Assembly: GCA_003242735.1 (NCBI GenBank) | Contig: QGVH01000019.1 | Location: forward strand, 1-64,000 | Origin: a bacterium | Lineage (GTDB): Bacteria; Gemmatimonadota; Gemmatimonadetes; Longimicrobiales; RSA9 | DNA length: 64,000 nucleotides | Direction: 5' to 3' | Shown here: in pieces, positions 29,323 to 36,749 of the stretch | How the letters are laid out: the number at the start of each line of letters is the position of its first letter | How positions within the stretch are numbered: position 1 is the stretch's first letter | The notes under the pieces: model-generated | What the model was told of the DNA's origin: nothing | The model's database searches: none | Seen by the model: the letters and a program-made list of their open reading frames with translations, nothing else | Program-made: the position numbers and the translations under genes

Positions 29323-29839
29323 CCGCCAGCCGACCGAGCCGGGCCAGCCGCGTCGTCGTCGGCGCCGCCGGCGCCCCCGGGGGCCACGCCCGCCGGTGCC
29401 CCGTCCCGAGGGCGCGGTCGCCGACGCGCCCGGGCCCACCGACCGCGCCGCCGCCAGCGAGGCCACTGCCAGCGAAGCGGCGGGCGGCGAAGCGGCGGTC
29501 GACCTCACGGCCTGGCCCGAGGAGCCCGAGGTGGTGAACGAGCGTCGCTTCGAGGCCGATGGCGAAACCTGGATCGCGCGGCCGGTGGGCGAGAGCGCCA
29601 TCGGACACGGCGCCGGCGCGCGCGCCTACATCGTCGCGGTGAGGTTCTTCCGGGCCCGGGACGACACCCCGGTCTCCGAGGTGCTGATCCCTCGGGGCCG
29701 GTTCGAGATGCTCTACGATGAAGAGCTCGTGGAGCTGCTGCACCGCGCAACGCCGCTGAAAGACGCGCCTGAGCCCCGGGGCCGCGGGCGCCGGAGCCCG
29801 CGGGACGAGCCGGACGACGAGCTGCCGCTGGAGGGCTGA
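29309..29839 (+). CDS. Hypothetical protein with Arg-rich N-terminus
   Basis: A 176-residue protein overlapping the end of queD by 14 nt, with GGGGAGG 6 nt before its ATG. Residues 15-30 are almost all arginine and proline, then an Ala/Glu-rich linker. A compact domain follows from about residue 75 (RRFEADGETWIARPVGESAIGHG...AYIVAVRFFRA...SEVLIPRGRFEMLYDEELVELL), then an acidic/Arg tail. The basic N-terminus suggests nucleic-acid or membrane contact. I do not recognise the domain. Coupling to queD is clear, functional linkage is not. Confidence 0.65.
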   Translation: MSTVDRQPTEPGQPRRRRRRRRPRGPRPPVPRPEGAVADAPGPTDRAAASEATASEAAGGEAAVDLTAWPEEPEVVNERRFEADGETWIARPVGESAIGHGAGARAYIVAVRFFRARDDTPVSEVLIPRGRFEMLYDEELVELLHRATPLKDAPEPRGRGRRSPRDEPDDELPLEG

Positions 29840-30004
29840 GAGCCCGCGCGCCCGGGGCTGCACGCCCGTGCGTCTGACGCGGGTCGCCGGCGCTCCGGGC
29901 GGCATCCGGCCGAAGGGCCACGCGCGGCACCCGAGCGGCGAGCCGCGCGGGGTTCCCGTGTGCGGGCGGGCGCGTGAGCCCGCGCGCCGCGTCCTCGCCC
30001 CCCC

Positions 30005-30325
30005 TCAACTCAGCCGCGGCCCGACCGCGATGGTGTTTTCTTCCACCCGGATGGCGTACCGCCCCAGCGGCGGCCGGCCGGCCGGGGCCAGCCGCTCCCC
30101 CGTGCGCACCTCGAACGCCGAGTCATCCCGCGGGCACAGCAGCACCGTGCCCGTCAGCCGGCCTTCCCGGGCCAGGTTGGTCCCGTCGTCCGGGCAGCGG
30201 GCGTCCAGGGCGTAGTAGGTCTGTCCGACGTTGACCAGCAGGAGGTCCCGGCCGTGCGCGTGCACCTCGCGCATCTCGCCAGGGCCGAGCTCGGGCGTGG
30301 TGAGCACGGGCACGAAACCGGCCAT
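30005..30325 (-). CDS. Rieske-fold protein with altered cluster ligands
   Basis: A 106-residue protein with the length and strand pattern of small Rieske ferredoxins (MAGFVPVLTTPELGPGEMREV, LLLVNVGQTYYALDARCP, GTVLLCPRDDSAFEVRTGE). In a Rieske [2Fe-2S] site the ligands are CxH and CxxH; here they read C44-P-D46 and C64-P-R-D67, so both histidines are aspartates. It may not bind a normal cluster, or may use an unusual ligand set. The start at 30325 (MAGF) has GGGGGA just upstream; an in-frame ATG at 30364 is possible. The gene is alone, converging with the queD operon. Confidence 0.75.
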   Translation of the reverse strand: MAGFVPVLTTPELGPGEMREVHAHGRDLLLVNVGQTYYALDARCPDDGTNLAREGRLTGTVLLCPRDDSAFEVRTGERLAPAGRPPLGRYAIRVEENTIAVGPRLS

Positions 30326-30480
30326 GCGTCCCCCACTGAGAGGTCCGGAGCGCCAGGGGTGCAAGCGTCGTACCGGTGGGCGAGTTACGGTCTTTGTTCG
30401 GGAACGGGCGGGCCGCGGGCGGGTAGCACGGGGAGCGGGCGCCGAGCCCGTAACCTGTGTCTCAGCAAGGGGTTAGCGCA

Positions 30481-30975
30481 GTGAAGGACGGCTTCGACCC
30501 GAAGGATTACGTGGACGTGGCCGAGCGGATCCGGGCCTTCTACGAGCGGTACCCGGAGGGCTCGATCCAGACGGAGATGGTGCGGCTGGAGGGGGACCTC
30601 GTGGTGTTCAAGGCGACGGTGTACCGGGACCGCGAGGACCCGCACCCGACGACGGGGTGGGCGTACGAGCGGGAGGGGGTGGGATACGTCAACCGCACCA
30701 GTTTCATCGAGAACTGTGAGACGTCCGCCATTGGCCGTGCGCTGGCGAACCTGAACTTCCCGACGTCGCGGTCGCTGCGGGGGCGGGGCGACGGCGGCCC
30801 GGCGACGGCGGAGCAGATCGCGGAGATCCGAGCGCTGGCGGAGTCGCAGGCCGTACCCGAGGATGTGAGGGAGCGGGTGCTGGCGCGGCTCGAGCAGGAG
30901 CTGACGGCGCGGCAGGCGGCGGACGCGATCGCGTACCTGAAGCGGCTGCACCGGAAGGCGGGTCTGGCGGCCTGA
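30481..30975 (+). CDS. Hypothetical protein resembling single-strand annealing proteins
   Basis: A 164-residue cytosolic protein. Residues 1-105 form a compact domain (DPKDYVDVAERIRAFYERYP; LVVFKATVYRD; a WAYEREGVGYVNRTSF segment) ending in NCETSAIGRALANLNF, which resembles the core of ERF/Rad52-like annealing proteins found in phages and bacteria. After a Gly/Arg linker comes a helical C-terminal module (TAEQIAEIRALAESQ...TARQAADAIAYLKRL), a layout also seen in such proteins. GTG 30481 is chosen because AAGGGG lies 7 nt upstream; GTG 30457 is possible. The next gene encodes a LigD-type polymerase, supporting a DNA-repair role. The family call is by pattern, not by search. Confidence 0.6.
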   Translation: MKDGFDPKDYVDVAERIRAFYERYPEGSIQTEMVRLEGDLVVFKATVYRDREDPHPTTGWAYEREGVGYVNRTSFIENCETSAIGRALANLNFPTSRSLRGRGDGGPATAEQIAEIRALAESQAVPEDVRERVLARLEQELTARQAADAIAYLKRLHRKAGLAA

Positions 30976-31081
30976 TCCCTGCCGGCCGGCGCTGCAGGGC
31001 GGTGCGCGCCGCGGGTCGTGCCACGTGGGTTCGCGGCTCGCGCAGGGGCACGGCGGTGCCCTCTGTCCCGGTGGAGGCGGC

Positions 31082-32023
31082 ATGGTAGCGGAGCGACTCG
31101 TGGAGGCGCTGGACGCCGGCGGCTCGAGGGTGGAGCACGACGGCCTTGCGTTCACGCACCTGGACCGGGTGATGTGGCCGGAGTCGGGTTACACGAAGCG
31201 GGACATGGTGCGTTACTACGCCCGGGTGGCCCGTGTGATGGTGCCCTACCTCGCGGACCGCGCGCTGATGCTGAAGCGGTACTCCGAGGGCATCGGGTCG
31301 GACCCGGTGGTGCAGCAGCGTGTGTCGGGCCGGGTGCCCGCGGTGGTGGAGACGGCGGTGCTGCCGCTGGCGCTCGGCGGCCGGGCGCGGCGCTTCGTGG
31401 GATCTCTCGAGACGATCTTGTACGCGGCGCAACTGGACGCGGTGGAGCTGCACGCGTGGCATTCGCGGCTCGAGACGCTGGATCGGCCGGACTGGGTGGT
31501 GCTGGACCTGGATCCGGGACGCGGCGTGGGCTTCGCGCGTGTGGTGGAGGTCGCGCGCCTGCTGCGCGACATCCTGGACGACCTGGGCGTGGGGCCGGTG
31601 GTGAAGACGAGCGGCTCGCGCGGGTTGCACGTGTACGTGCCGGCGGGTGCGCGCGTGGATTACGCGGCGGCCGCGCGCTTCGCGCGGCTGGTGGCGGAGC
31701 GGGCGGCGTCGGAAGCGCCGCGTCTGGCGACGGTGGAGCGGACGGTGAGCGAGCGTGGGCCGCGGGTGTACGTGGACCACCTCCAGAACGCGCGCGGGAA
31801 GCTGGCGGTGGCGCCGTACTCACTCCGGGCGCGGCCGGGCGCGCCGGTGTCCATGCCGCTGCACTGGGAGGAGCTGGATGGGCTGCGGAGCGCGCGCGCG
31901 TTCACGCTGGCCGATGTCCCCGCGCGGCTCGAAGCGGAGGGCGACGCGTGGCGCGGAGTCCTGCGGCGGCGTGGGAGCGTGGCGCGAGCGCTGCTGCGGC
32001 TGGAGAAGGAGCGGGGCGGCTGA
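31082..32023 (+). CDS. Stand-alone LigD-type DNA repair polymerase/primase
   Basis: Polymerase domain of the bacterial non-homologous end-joining enzyme LigD, here without ligase or phosphoesterase domains (313 residues). The archaeo-eukaryotic primase fold motifs are intact: FTHLDRVMWPESGYTKRD near the N-terminus, catalytic Asp142/Asp144 in VVLDLDPGRG, KTSGSRGLHVYVP (177-187) and Asp232 in YVDHLQNARGKLAVAPYSLR. Such proteins add ribo- or deoxynucleotides at broken ends, usually with Ku and a separate ligase; neither gene is in the window. It lies about 100 nt after the annealing-protein-like gene on the same strand. Confidence 0.92.
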   Translation: MVAERLVEALDAGGSRVEHDGLAFTHLDRVMWPESGYTKRDMVRYYARVARVMVPYLADRALMLKRYSEGIGSDPVVQQRVSGRVPAVVETAVLPLALGGRARRFVGSLETILYAAQLDAVELHAWHSRLETLDRPDWVVLDLDPGRGVGFARVVEVARLLRDILDDLGVGPVVKTSGSRGLHVYVPAGARVDYAAAARFARLVAERAASEAPRLATVERTVSERGPRVYVDHLQNARGKLAVAPYSLRARPGAPVSMPLHWEELDGLRSARAFTLADVPARLEAEGDAWRGVLRRRGSVARALLRLEKERGG

Positions 32024-32054
32024 GGCGCATGGCCTGACCGCCCCGCGTCGCATC

Positions 32055-32561
32055 TCAGCGACGGGGTCGGGTGCCGCCCTGCATGCGCTCCAGCACCTGC
32101 GGCTGATGCTCCTCGATCCAGCGGCTCATCTCTTCTTCCTGCCGGAGGTTCTGCTCGAGCAGGCGGCGGATGTCATCCTGTCCGAGCGCGCGGGCCTGAT
32201 CGATGAGGCCGCGGTAACTGGCGATCTCGTAGTGTTCGGTCTTGTTGGCGGCGTCGAGGTTGAAGACCTCGAGCGCCTGCTCCGACGGGTTCTCCTGCTG
32301 GAACGCGCGTTTCTCGTCGCGGAGTCCGCGGATGGCGGCGCACTGCACGCGGGGCGCCTGCGCGGAGAGGAGCTCGAAGCAGCGTTCGAGGTTCTGGATC
32401 TGCTGTTCGGTCTCATCGCGGTGCTTGCGCACGCGGTTGCGGATGGTCTCGTCGGCCGTCTCGGTTTCCATCTGGTCCAGCACGGCGAGGATCTGTTGCT
32501 CGGCGTCGTAGATGTCGCCGAGGCCGTGGCGGAATAGGTCGTTGAGGCTGTTGGCGGGCAT
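32055..32561 (-). CDS. DUF892 ferritin-like (YciE/YciF) protein
   Basis: A 168-residue four-helix protein of the DUF892 ferritin-like family, associated with stress responses. It starts MPANSLNDLFRHGLGDIYDAEQQIL, the conserved opening of the family. Glutamates in DAEQQI, DETEQQI, KTEHYEIASYRGL and RQEEEMSRWIEEH are placed as di-iron ligands. GGAGGGAGA precedes the ATG on the minus strand. It converges with the LigD-type gene and diverges from NDH-2. Enzymatic activity of this family is not established. Confidence 0.9.
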   Translation of the reverse strand: MPANSLNDLFRHGLGDIYDAEQQILAVLDQMETETADETIRNRVRKHRDETEQQIQNLERCFELLSAQAPRVQCAAIRGLRDEKRAFQQENPSEQALEVFNLDAANKTEHYEIASYRGLIDQARALGQDDIRRLLEQNLRQEEEMSRWIEEHQPQVLERMQGGTRPRR

Positions 32562-32888
32562 GGCTCTCCCTCCGGGGTGGTGGAGTGCTGGGAGGCGGAG
32601 CCGGGGGCTGGGCGCCGGGCCGGTCCGCCGGTGAATGCAACGGGCGTCGTGCGAGGCCGTGCCGCAGGGCGGACTGCCCGGCGCAGCGTCGCAATGCGAG
32701 AGCCGGGTCGGTCGGACGGCGCCATCCGCCCGGGCATCGCGGCAGGAGCGCTGCGGCCCTGGTGTTCGAATCGGTGCGGCGGCGTGTTGCAACTTCCATT
32801 CCTCGATGCGTGCGCCCTCGGCGGTTCGGGAACGGGGATTGCACGCGGCCGACGCGGGTGCGGATCGTTGCGCAGCGCGGGAGGCGTG
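32562..32888. other. Intergenic region between divergent genes
   Basis: 327 bp between the DUF892 gene and NDH-2. I see no promoter as good as those elsewhere, no RNA gene and no hairpin with a T-run. Regulatory sequence must be present but I cannot place it. Confidence 0.4.
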
Positions 32889-34112
32889 GTGACGCACGTG
32901 GTGTTCGTGGGGTTGGGGTTCGGCGGGCTGTATACGCTCCGCCGGCTGGTGGACGGCGCGGTGGCCGGGTTGCGGGTGACGGCGATCGACCGGCGTGACC
33001 GGTTCGTCTTCACGCCGCTCCTGTACGAGTACCTCGTCGGCGAGCTGGCGGCGGACGTGGTCGCGCCGCCGTACGCGGAGCTGGTGCCGGAGGGCGTCGA
33101 GCTGGTGACCGACGAGGTGCGCTCCATTGATGTTCGCGCACGGACGATCCAGCTCGCCGGCGGACGGACGCTGACGTTCGATGTGCTGGTGCTGTCTCCC
33201 GGATCCGTGCCCGCCTTCCATGGGGTGGAGGGTGCGGAGACGGAGGCGGTGCCGTTCTACTCACTGAGCGATGCGGAGCGGCTGCGCATCGTGCTCGACA
33301 CCGGTGCGTGGGCGCGGGGTGGGCTCCCCGCGTGCGTCGTCGGCGGCGGCGTGGTGGGCGTGGAGCTGGCGTTCGCGCTGGCGGAGCGGCTGGAGCGGGG
33401 CGGGGCGGGCCCGCGTGCGACCGAGCAGCCGTCGGTCATCGTCCTGGAAGCGCTGGACGAGATCCTGCGGGGCGTGACGCCGCAGATGCGGCGGATGGTG
33501 AAGAAGAAGCTGGCCCGCCGCGGCGTGCAGGTGAGGACAGGCGTTCGGGTGCTCGAGGTGGCGCCGCACGCGATCGTGTTCAGGAGCGGCGATCGCACGG
33601 AGCGTGTGGAGGCGGCGGCGATCGCGTGGGCGGCCGGGATCCGCGTGAACCCGCTGATCGAACGACTGCCCGCCGAGCGCCACGGCAACCACGGCGTGCG
33701 CGTGGAGCGGACGCTCCAGCTCCCGGGGTACCCGCACGTCTTCGTGCTGGGCGATGCCATCGCGTACCCGGGCCGTGTGATGGGGGAGCCTTTGCCGGAC
33801 ACCGCGCAAGCGGCGGTGCAGGAAGCGGAGGTGTGCGCGGCGAACGTGCGGAGTCTCATCGAGAACGGGCTCCCGCGGGAGCACTTCCGGTTCTCGAACC
33901 TGGGGATGTTCCTCCGCGTGAACCGTCACGAGGCGATCGCCGACATCAAGGGCGTGGTGGTGGATGGCGTGGTCGCGTCGCTTGCGCGGCAGGCGGCGTA
34001 CGTGGTACGTCTTCCGCTCTGGGCGCTGCGCACCGCGGCGATCCGGCAGTGGTTGGGCCTCGAGGAGGCGGAAGAGGTCGAGGTGCGGCGGGAGCGGCGT
34101 CGGGCTGCGTGA
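32889..34112 (+). CDS. NADH dehydrogenase type II (NDH-2)-like flavoprotein
   Basis: Single-subunit NADH:quinone oxidoreductase family protein, 407 residues, membrane-associated. Two dinucleotide-binding motifs are visible: FAD-binding VVFVGLGFGGLYTLRRL at the N-terminus and NAD-binding ACVVGGGVVGVELAFALAERL in the middle. FVLGDAIAYPG is the FAD-binding aspartate region and TAQAAVQEAEVCAANV the quinone-site helix. The C-terminal LRTAAIRQWLGLEE amphipathic helix could hold it on the membrane. GGGAGG at 32879-32884 supports GTG 32889; GTG 32886 or 32898 are alternatives. It transfers electrons from NADH to quinone without proton pumping. Confidence 0.85.
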   Translation: MTHVVFVGLGFGGLYTLRRLVDGAVAGLRVTAIDRRDRFVFTPLLYEYLVGELAADVVAPPYAELVPEGVELVTDEVRSIDVRARTIQLAGGRTLTFDVLVLSPGSVPAFHGVEGAETEAVPFYSLSDAERLRIVLDTGAWARGGLPACVVGGGVVGVELAFALAERLERGGAGPRATEQPSVIVLEALDEILRGVTPQMRRMVKKKLARRGVQVRTGVRVLEVAPHAIVFRSGDRTERVEAAAIAWAAGIRVNPLIERLPAERHGNHGVRVERTLQLPGYPHVFVLGDAIAYPGRVMGEPLPDTAQAAVQEAEVCAANVRSLIENGLPREHFRFSNLGMFLRVNRHEAIADIKGVVVDGVVASLARQAAYVVRLPLWALRTAAIRQWLGLEEAEEVEVRRERRRAA

Positions 34113-34144
34113 TGATGCGCTGAACGGGATCCGGAGCCGAGGGA

Positions 34145-35158
34145 ATGAGGACGAGTGGTCGGCGGCGCGTGCTGACGGGAGACAGGCCCACGGGGCGGCT
34201 GCACCTGGGTCACTGGGTCGGGAGTCTCCAGAACCGTGTGCGCCTCCAGGACGAGTACGATTGCGCCATCATCATCGCGGACCTCCACACGCTGACGACG
34301 CGGCCGCAACGCGAAGCGCTGGCGGAGATGCCGGAGAACATCCGGCAGATGGTGCTGGACTACCTGGCGGTGGGCATCGATCCGGAGAAGTGCACGATCT
34401 TCGTGCAATCCGCGGTGCCGGAGATCGCCGAGCTGCACCTCCTGCTCGGGATGCTGGTGTCGCTCCCGCGTCTGGAACGGATCCCGACGATCCGGGAGAT
34501 GGCGCAGGCCGCGCACCTGGACGTGCTGCCGTTCGGGTTGGTGGGCTATCCGGTGCTCCAGGCGGCGGACATCCTGATCGCGCGTGGCGAGATCGTGCCC
34601 GTCGGGCGTGACAACCTGCCGCACGTGGAGGTGGCGCGGGAGCTGGCGCGGCGGTTCAACCACATGTACGACGAGGTCTTCCCGGAACCCGAGCCGCTGC
34701 TCAGCGAGACGCCCGTGCTGCCGGGCATCTACGGCCAGCAGAAGATGTCCAAGTCGCTGGGCAATGCGATCCTGCTCTCGGACACACCCGAGGTGGTCTC
34801 CGCGCGGGTCATGCAGATGTACACGGACCCTGCGCGTGTGCGTGCGGACGTCCCGGGACGCGTGGAGGGGAACCCCGTCTTCATCTACCACGACCTCTTC
34901 AACCCGGACCGTGCGGAGGTCGAGGACCTGAAGGAGCGCTACCGGCAGGGCCGGGTGGGCGACGTGGAGGTGAAGCGGAAGCTGGCGCGCGCGTTGAACG
35001 CGTTCCTGGACCCGATCCGCGAGCGGCGCGCCGCATTGGAGCGCGATCCCACGCTGGTGGAGGACGTGCTGCACGCGGGCAACCGCGCGATGCGGGCGAT
35101 CGCGGCCGAGACGATGGAGCGCGTGCGTGCGGCGATGGGCATCACGTACTTCCGCTGA
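34145..35158 (+). CDS. trpS: Tryptophanyl-tRNA synthetase
   Basis: Charges tRNA-Trp with tryptophan. The 337-residue class I enzyme has the HIGH-type motif HLGH (residues 20-23), the KMSKS loop at 200-204 (GQQKMSKSLGN), and TrpS-specific GDRPTGRLHLGHWVGSL and VPVGRDNLPHVE. The N-terminus is slightly extended and basic. Length is normal. It lies 32 nt after NDH-2, probably on the same transcript. Confidence 0.97.
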   Translation: MRTSGRRRVLTGDRPTGRLHLGHWVGSLQNRVRLQDEYDCAIIIADLHTLTTRPQREALAEMPENIRQMVLDYLAVGIDPEKCTIFVQSAVPEIAELHLLLGMLVSLPRLERIPTIREMAQAAHLDVLPFGLVGYPVLQAADILIARGEIVPVGRDNLPHVEVARELARRFNHMYDEVFPEPEPLLSETPVLPGIYGQQKMSKSLGNAILLSDTPEVVSARVMQMYTDPARVRADVPGRVEGNPVFIYHDLFNPDRAEVEDLKERYRQGRVGDVEVKRKLARALNAFLDPIRERRAALERDPTLVEDVLHAGNRAMRAIAAETMERVRAAMGITYFR

Positions 35159-35323
35159 GCGTTGCGGGAGGGGCGGGCGACGCGGCCGTGCGCGGTCGCG
35201 TCCCAGCACGCTTCTTGCGACCCCGCCAGACCGCTTCGACTGCGCCGGCGCGTCGCCCGCACAGGAGGTGCGCCGGCCGCGTCTTCTCCAGCCCCAACAC
35301 ATCCAACCGAGGGGAGGCATCGC

Positions 35324-35926
35324 ATGGCACGGGGCGACTGGCTTTCGCGTTCTCCGCGCAGGAGCGAGTCCCGGTGGGAGCGGTGGTCCGGGCGCGAGCG
35401 GAGCCGGGAGCGCGAGGACGTGGAGCGTGGCTACGGCGCGCGGTACGGCGAGGGGTGGGCGCCGGAGGGGGCCGGCCTCGAGTCGGAGCGCGCCCGGCGG
35501 GCGCGCGAGCGCTGGGGTGCGGACTGGTGGGGCGAGGGTGGTTACGGCGGCTACGAGGGCGGCTATGGTCCGGGTATGCCGATGCGTCGTCGCGGCGAGC
35601 CGTACCGGCGCCCGTGGTATGACCGCGAGGAAGAGACCTACGGCTCGCCCTACTACGACCGGCTCCCGTTCCGCAGCCGCCGGCGCTACGAAGGCGGCGA
35701 GTACGGCTGGGAGGGGGAGCGCCGGTATTTCCGGCCGTACGATCGGGAGTTCCAGGCGGGGTACGGCGAGCCCTACCGTGGACGTGTGCCGGGGTACACG
35801 GGCGAGTACGGCTGGGCCGGCCGGCCGGGTTACCGCCCGTATCGCGAGTGGCGCTCCACCGTGCGGCGTGGCGCGGGTGAGCGGTGGCGCGGAGCGGGGC
35901 CCTACGGCCACGAGTACGGGTGGTAG
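35324..35926 (+). CDS. Low-complexity Gly/Arg/Tyr/Glu-rich protein
   Basis: A 200-residue protein dominated by Arg, Gly, Tyr, Glu and Trp, with repeated RYG/GYG/EYGW-type elements and no hydrophobic segment or signal peptide. The first line is serine/arginine-rich (RSPRRSESRWERWSGRERSR). GGGGAGG sits just before the ATG and codon use is normal for the window, so it is very probably a real gene. Composition is like disordered, RNA-binding or stress-inducible proteins. No family or catalytic domain is recognised. Confidence 0.65.
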   Translation: MARGDWLSRSPRRSESRWERWSGRERSREREDVERGYGARYGEGWAPEGAGLESERARRARERWGADWWGEGGYGGYEGGYGPGMPMRRRGEPYRRPWYDREEETYGSPYYDRLPFRSRRRYEGGEYGWEGERRYFRPYDREFQAGYGEPYRGRVPGYTGEYGWAGRPGYRPYREWRSTVRRGAGERWRGAGPYGHEYGW

Positions 35927-35936
35927 GGCGAGACGG

Positions 35937-35965
35937 TTGACGCTGGCAGGGGCATGGCCGATCTT
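35937..35965 (+). promoter_or_regulatory. Possible sigma-70-type promoter
   Basis: TTGACG (35937-35942), 17 bp, GATCTT (35960-35965). The -35 is five of six; the -10 is weak. It would serve the SdpI-like gene. Confidence 0.4.
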
Positions 35966-36047
35966 GGCGCGCGAGGGGCGCAACGCATGCCGCCGCGCAT
36001 CGCCCTGGAGGAGAGCGACGGCGTTCCTTCCCCGCCAGTGACACGAG

Positions 36048-36695
36048 ATGAGCAAGCCGTGGCTGGGGCCGGTGCTGTTGGCCGCGATGGCGGTCTTCGC
36101 GCTGGCCGTGTACCCATCGCTGCCCGAGCAGGTGCCGACGCACTGGGGGCTGAGCGGCGAGGCCGATGACTGGATGCCGAAGTGGCCCGGCGCGTTCCTG
36201 CCGGTGTTCCTCGGCGCGGGGGTCTGGGTCCTGTTGCTGGTCTTACGGCGGATCGACCCCCGCCGGGTGCACTACGAGTCGTTCCGCGACACGTTCTGGC
36301 TGCTGCTGAACGTGCTGATCGCGTTCTTCGCCCTGATCCAGGTGGTGTCGCTGGGAACCGCGCTGGGATGGCCGATCGACGCGAGCCGTGTGATCCTGCT
36401 GGCGGTCGGCCTGTTGTTCGTCGCGTTCGGGAGCTACCTGCCGCGGGTGCGGTCGAACTGGTGGATCGGGATCCGCACGCCGTGGACGCTGGAGAGCGAG
36501 CGTGTGTGGCGGGAGACGCACCGGCTCGCGGGCGCGACCTTCACGCTCGGCGGGCTCGTGACGTTGGCTGCGGCGCTGCTGCCGCCGGACCTCCGCCCCT
36601 GGGTCGCAACGGCCGGGTTGATCCTGGCGGCCTTCGTCCCTGCGGTCTACTCGTACCTGGTGTATCGCCGGGAGCGGCGGGAGCGGCACGCCTGA
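36048..36695 (+). CDS. SdpI/DUF1648-family membrane protein
   Basis: A 215-residue membrane protein with six hydrophobic segments. The N-terminus shows the DUF1648 signature YPSLPEQVPTHWGLSGEADDW, and the C-terminal half the SdpI-like VRSNWWIGIRTPWTLESERVWRETHR. The family is named after the Bacillus SdpI immunity protein, but most members have no known toxin partner and none is visible here. It lies upstream of a sensor kinase gene. Confidence 0.9.
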   Translation: MSKPWLGPVLLAAMAVFALAVYPSLPEQVPTHWGLSGEADDWMPKWPGAFLPVFLGAGVWVLLLVLRRIDPRRVHYESFRDTFWLLLNVLIAFFALIQVVSLGTALGWPIDASRVILLAVGLLFVAFGSYLPRVRSNWWIGIRTPWTLESERVWRETHRLAGATFTLGGLVTLAAALLPPDLRPWVATAGLILAAFVPAVYSYLVYRRERRERHA

Positions 36696-36749
36696 GCGAT
36701 CCGGCGCGTCGAGGCCTGCGCCCGCGAGCCAGGTGGATCCGGAGAGAGG

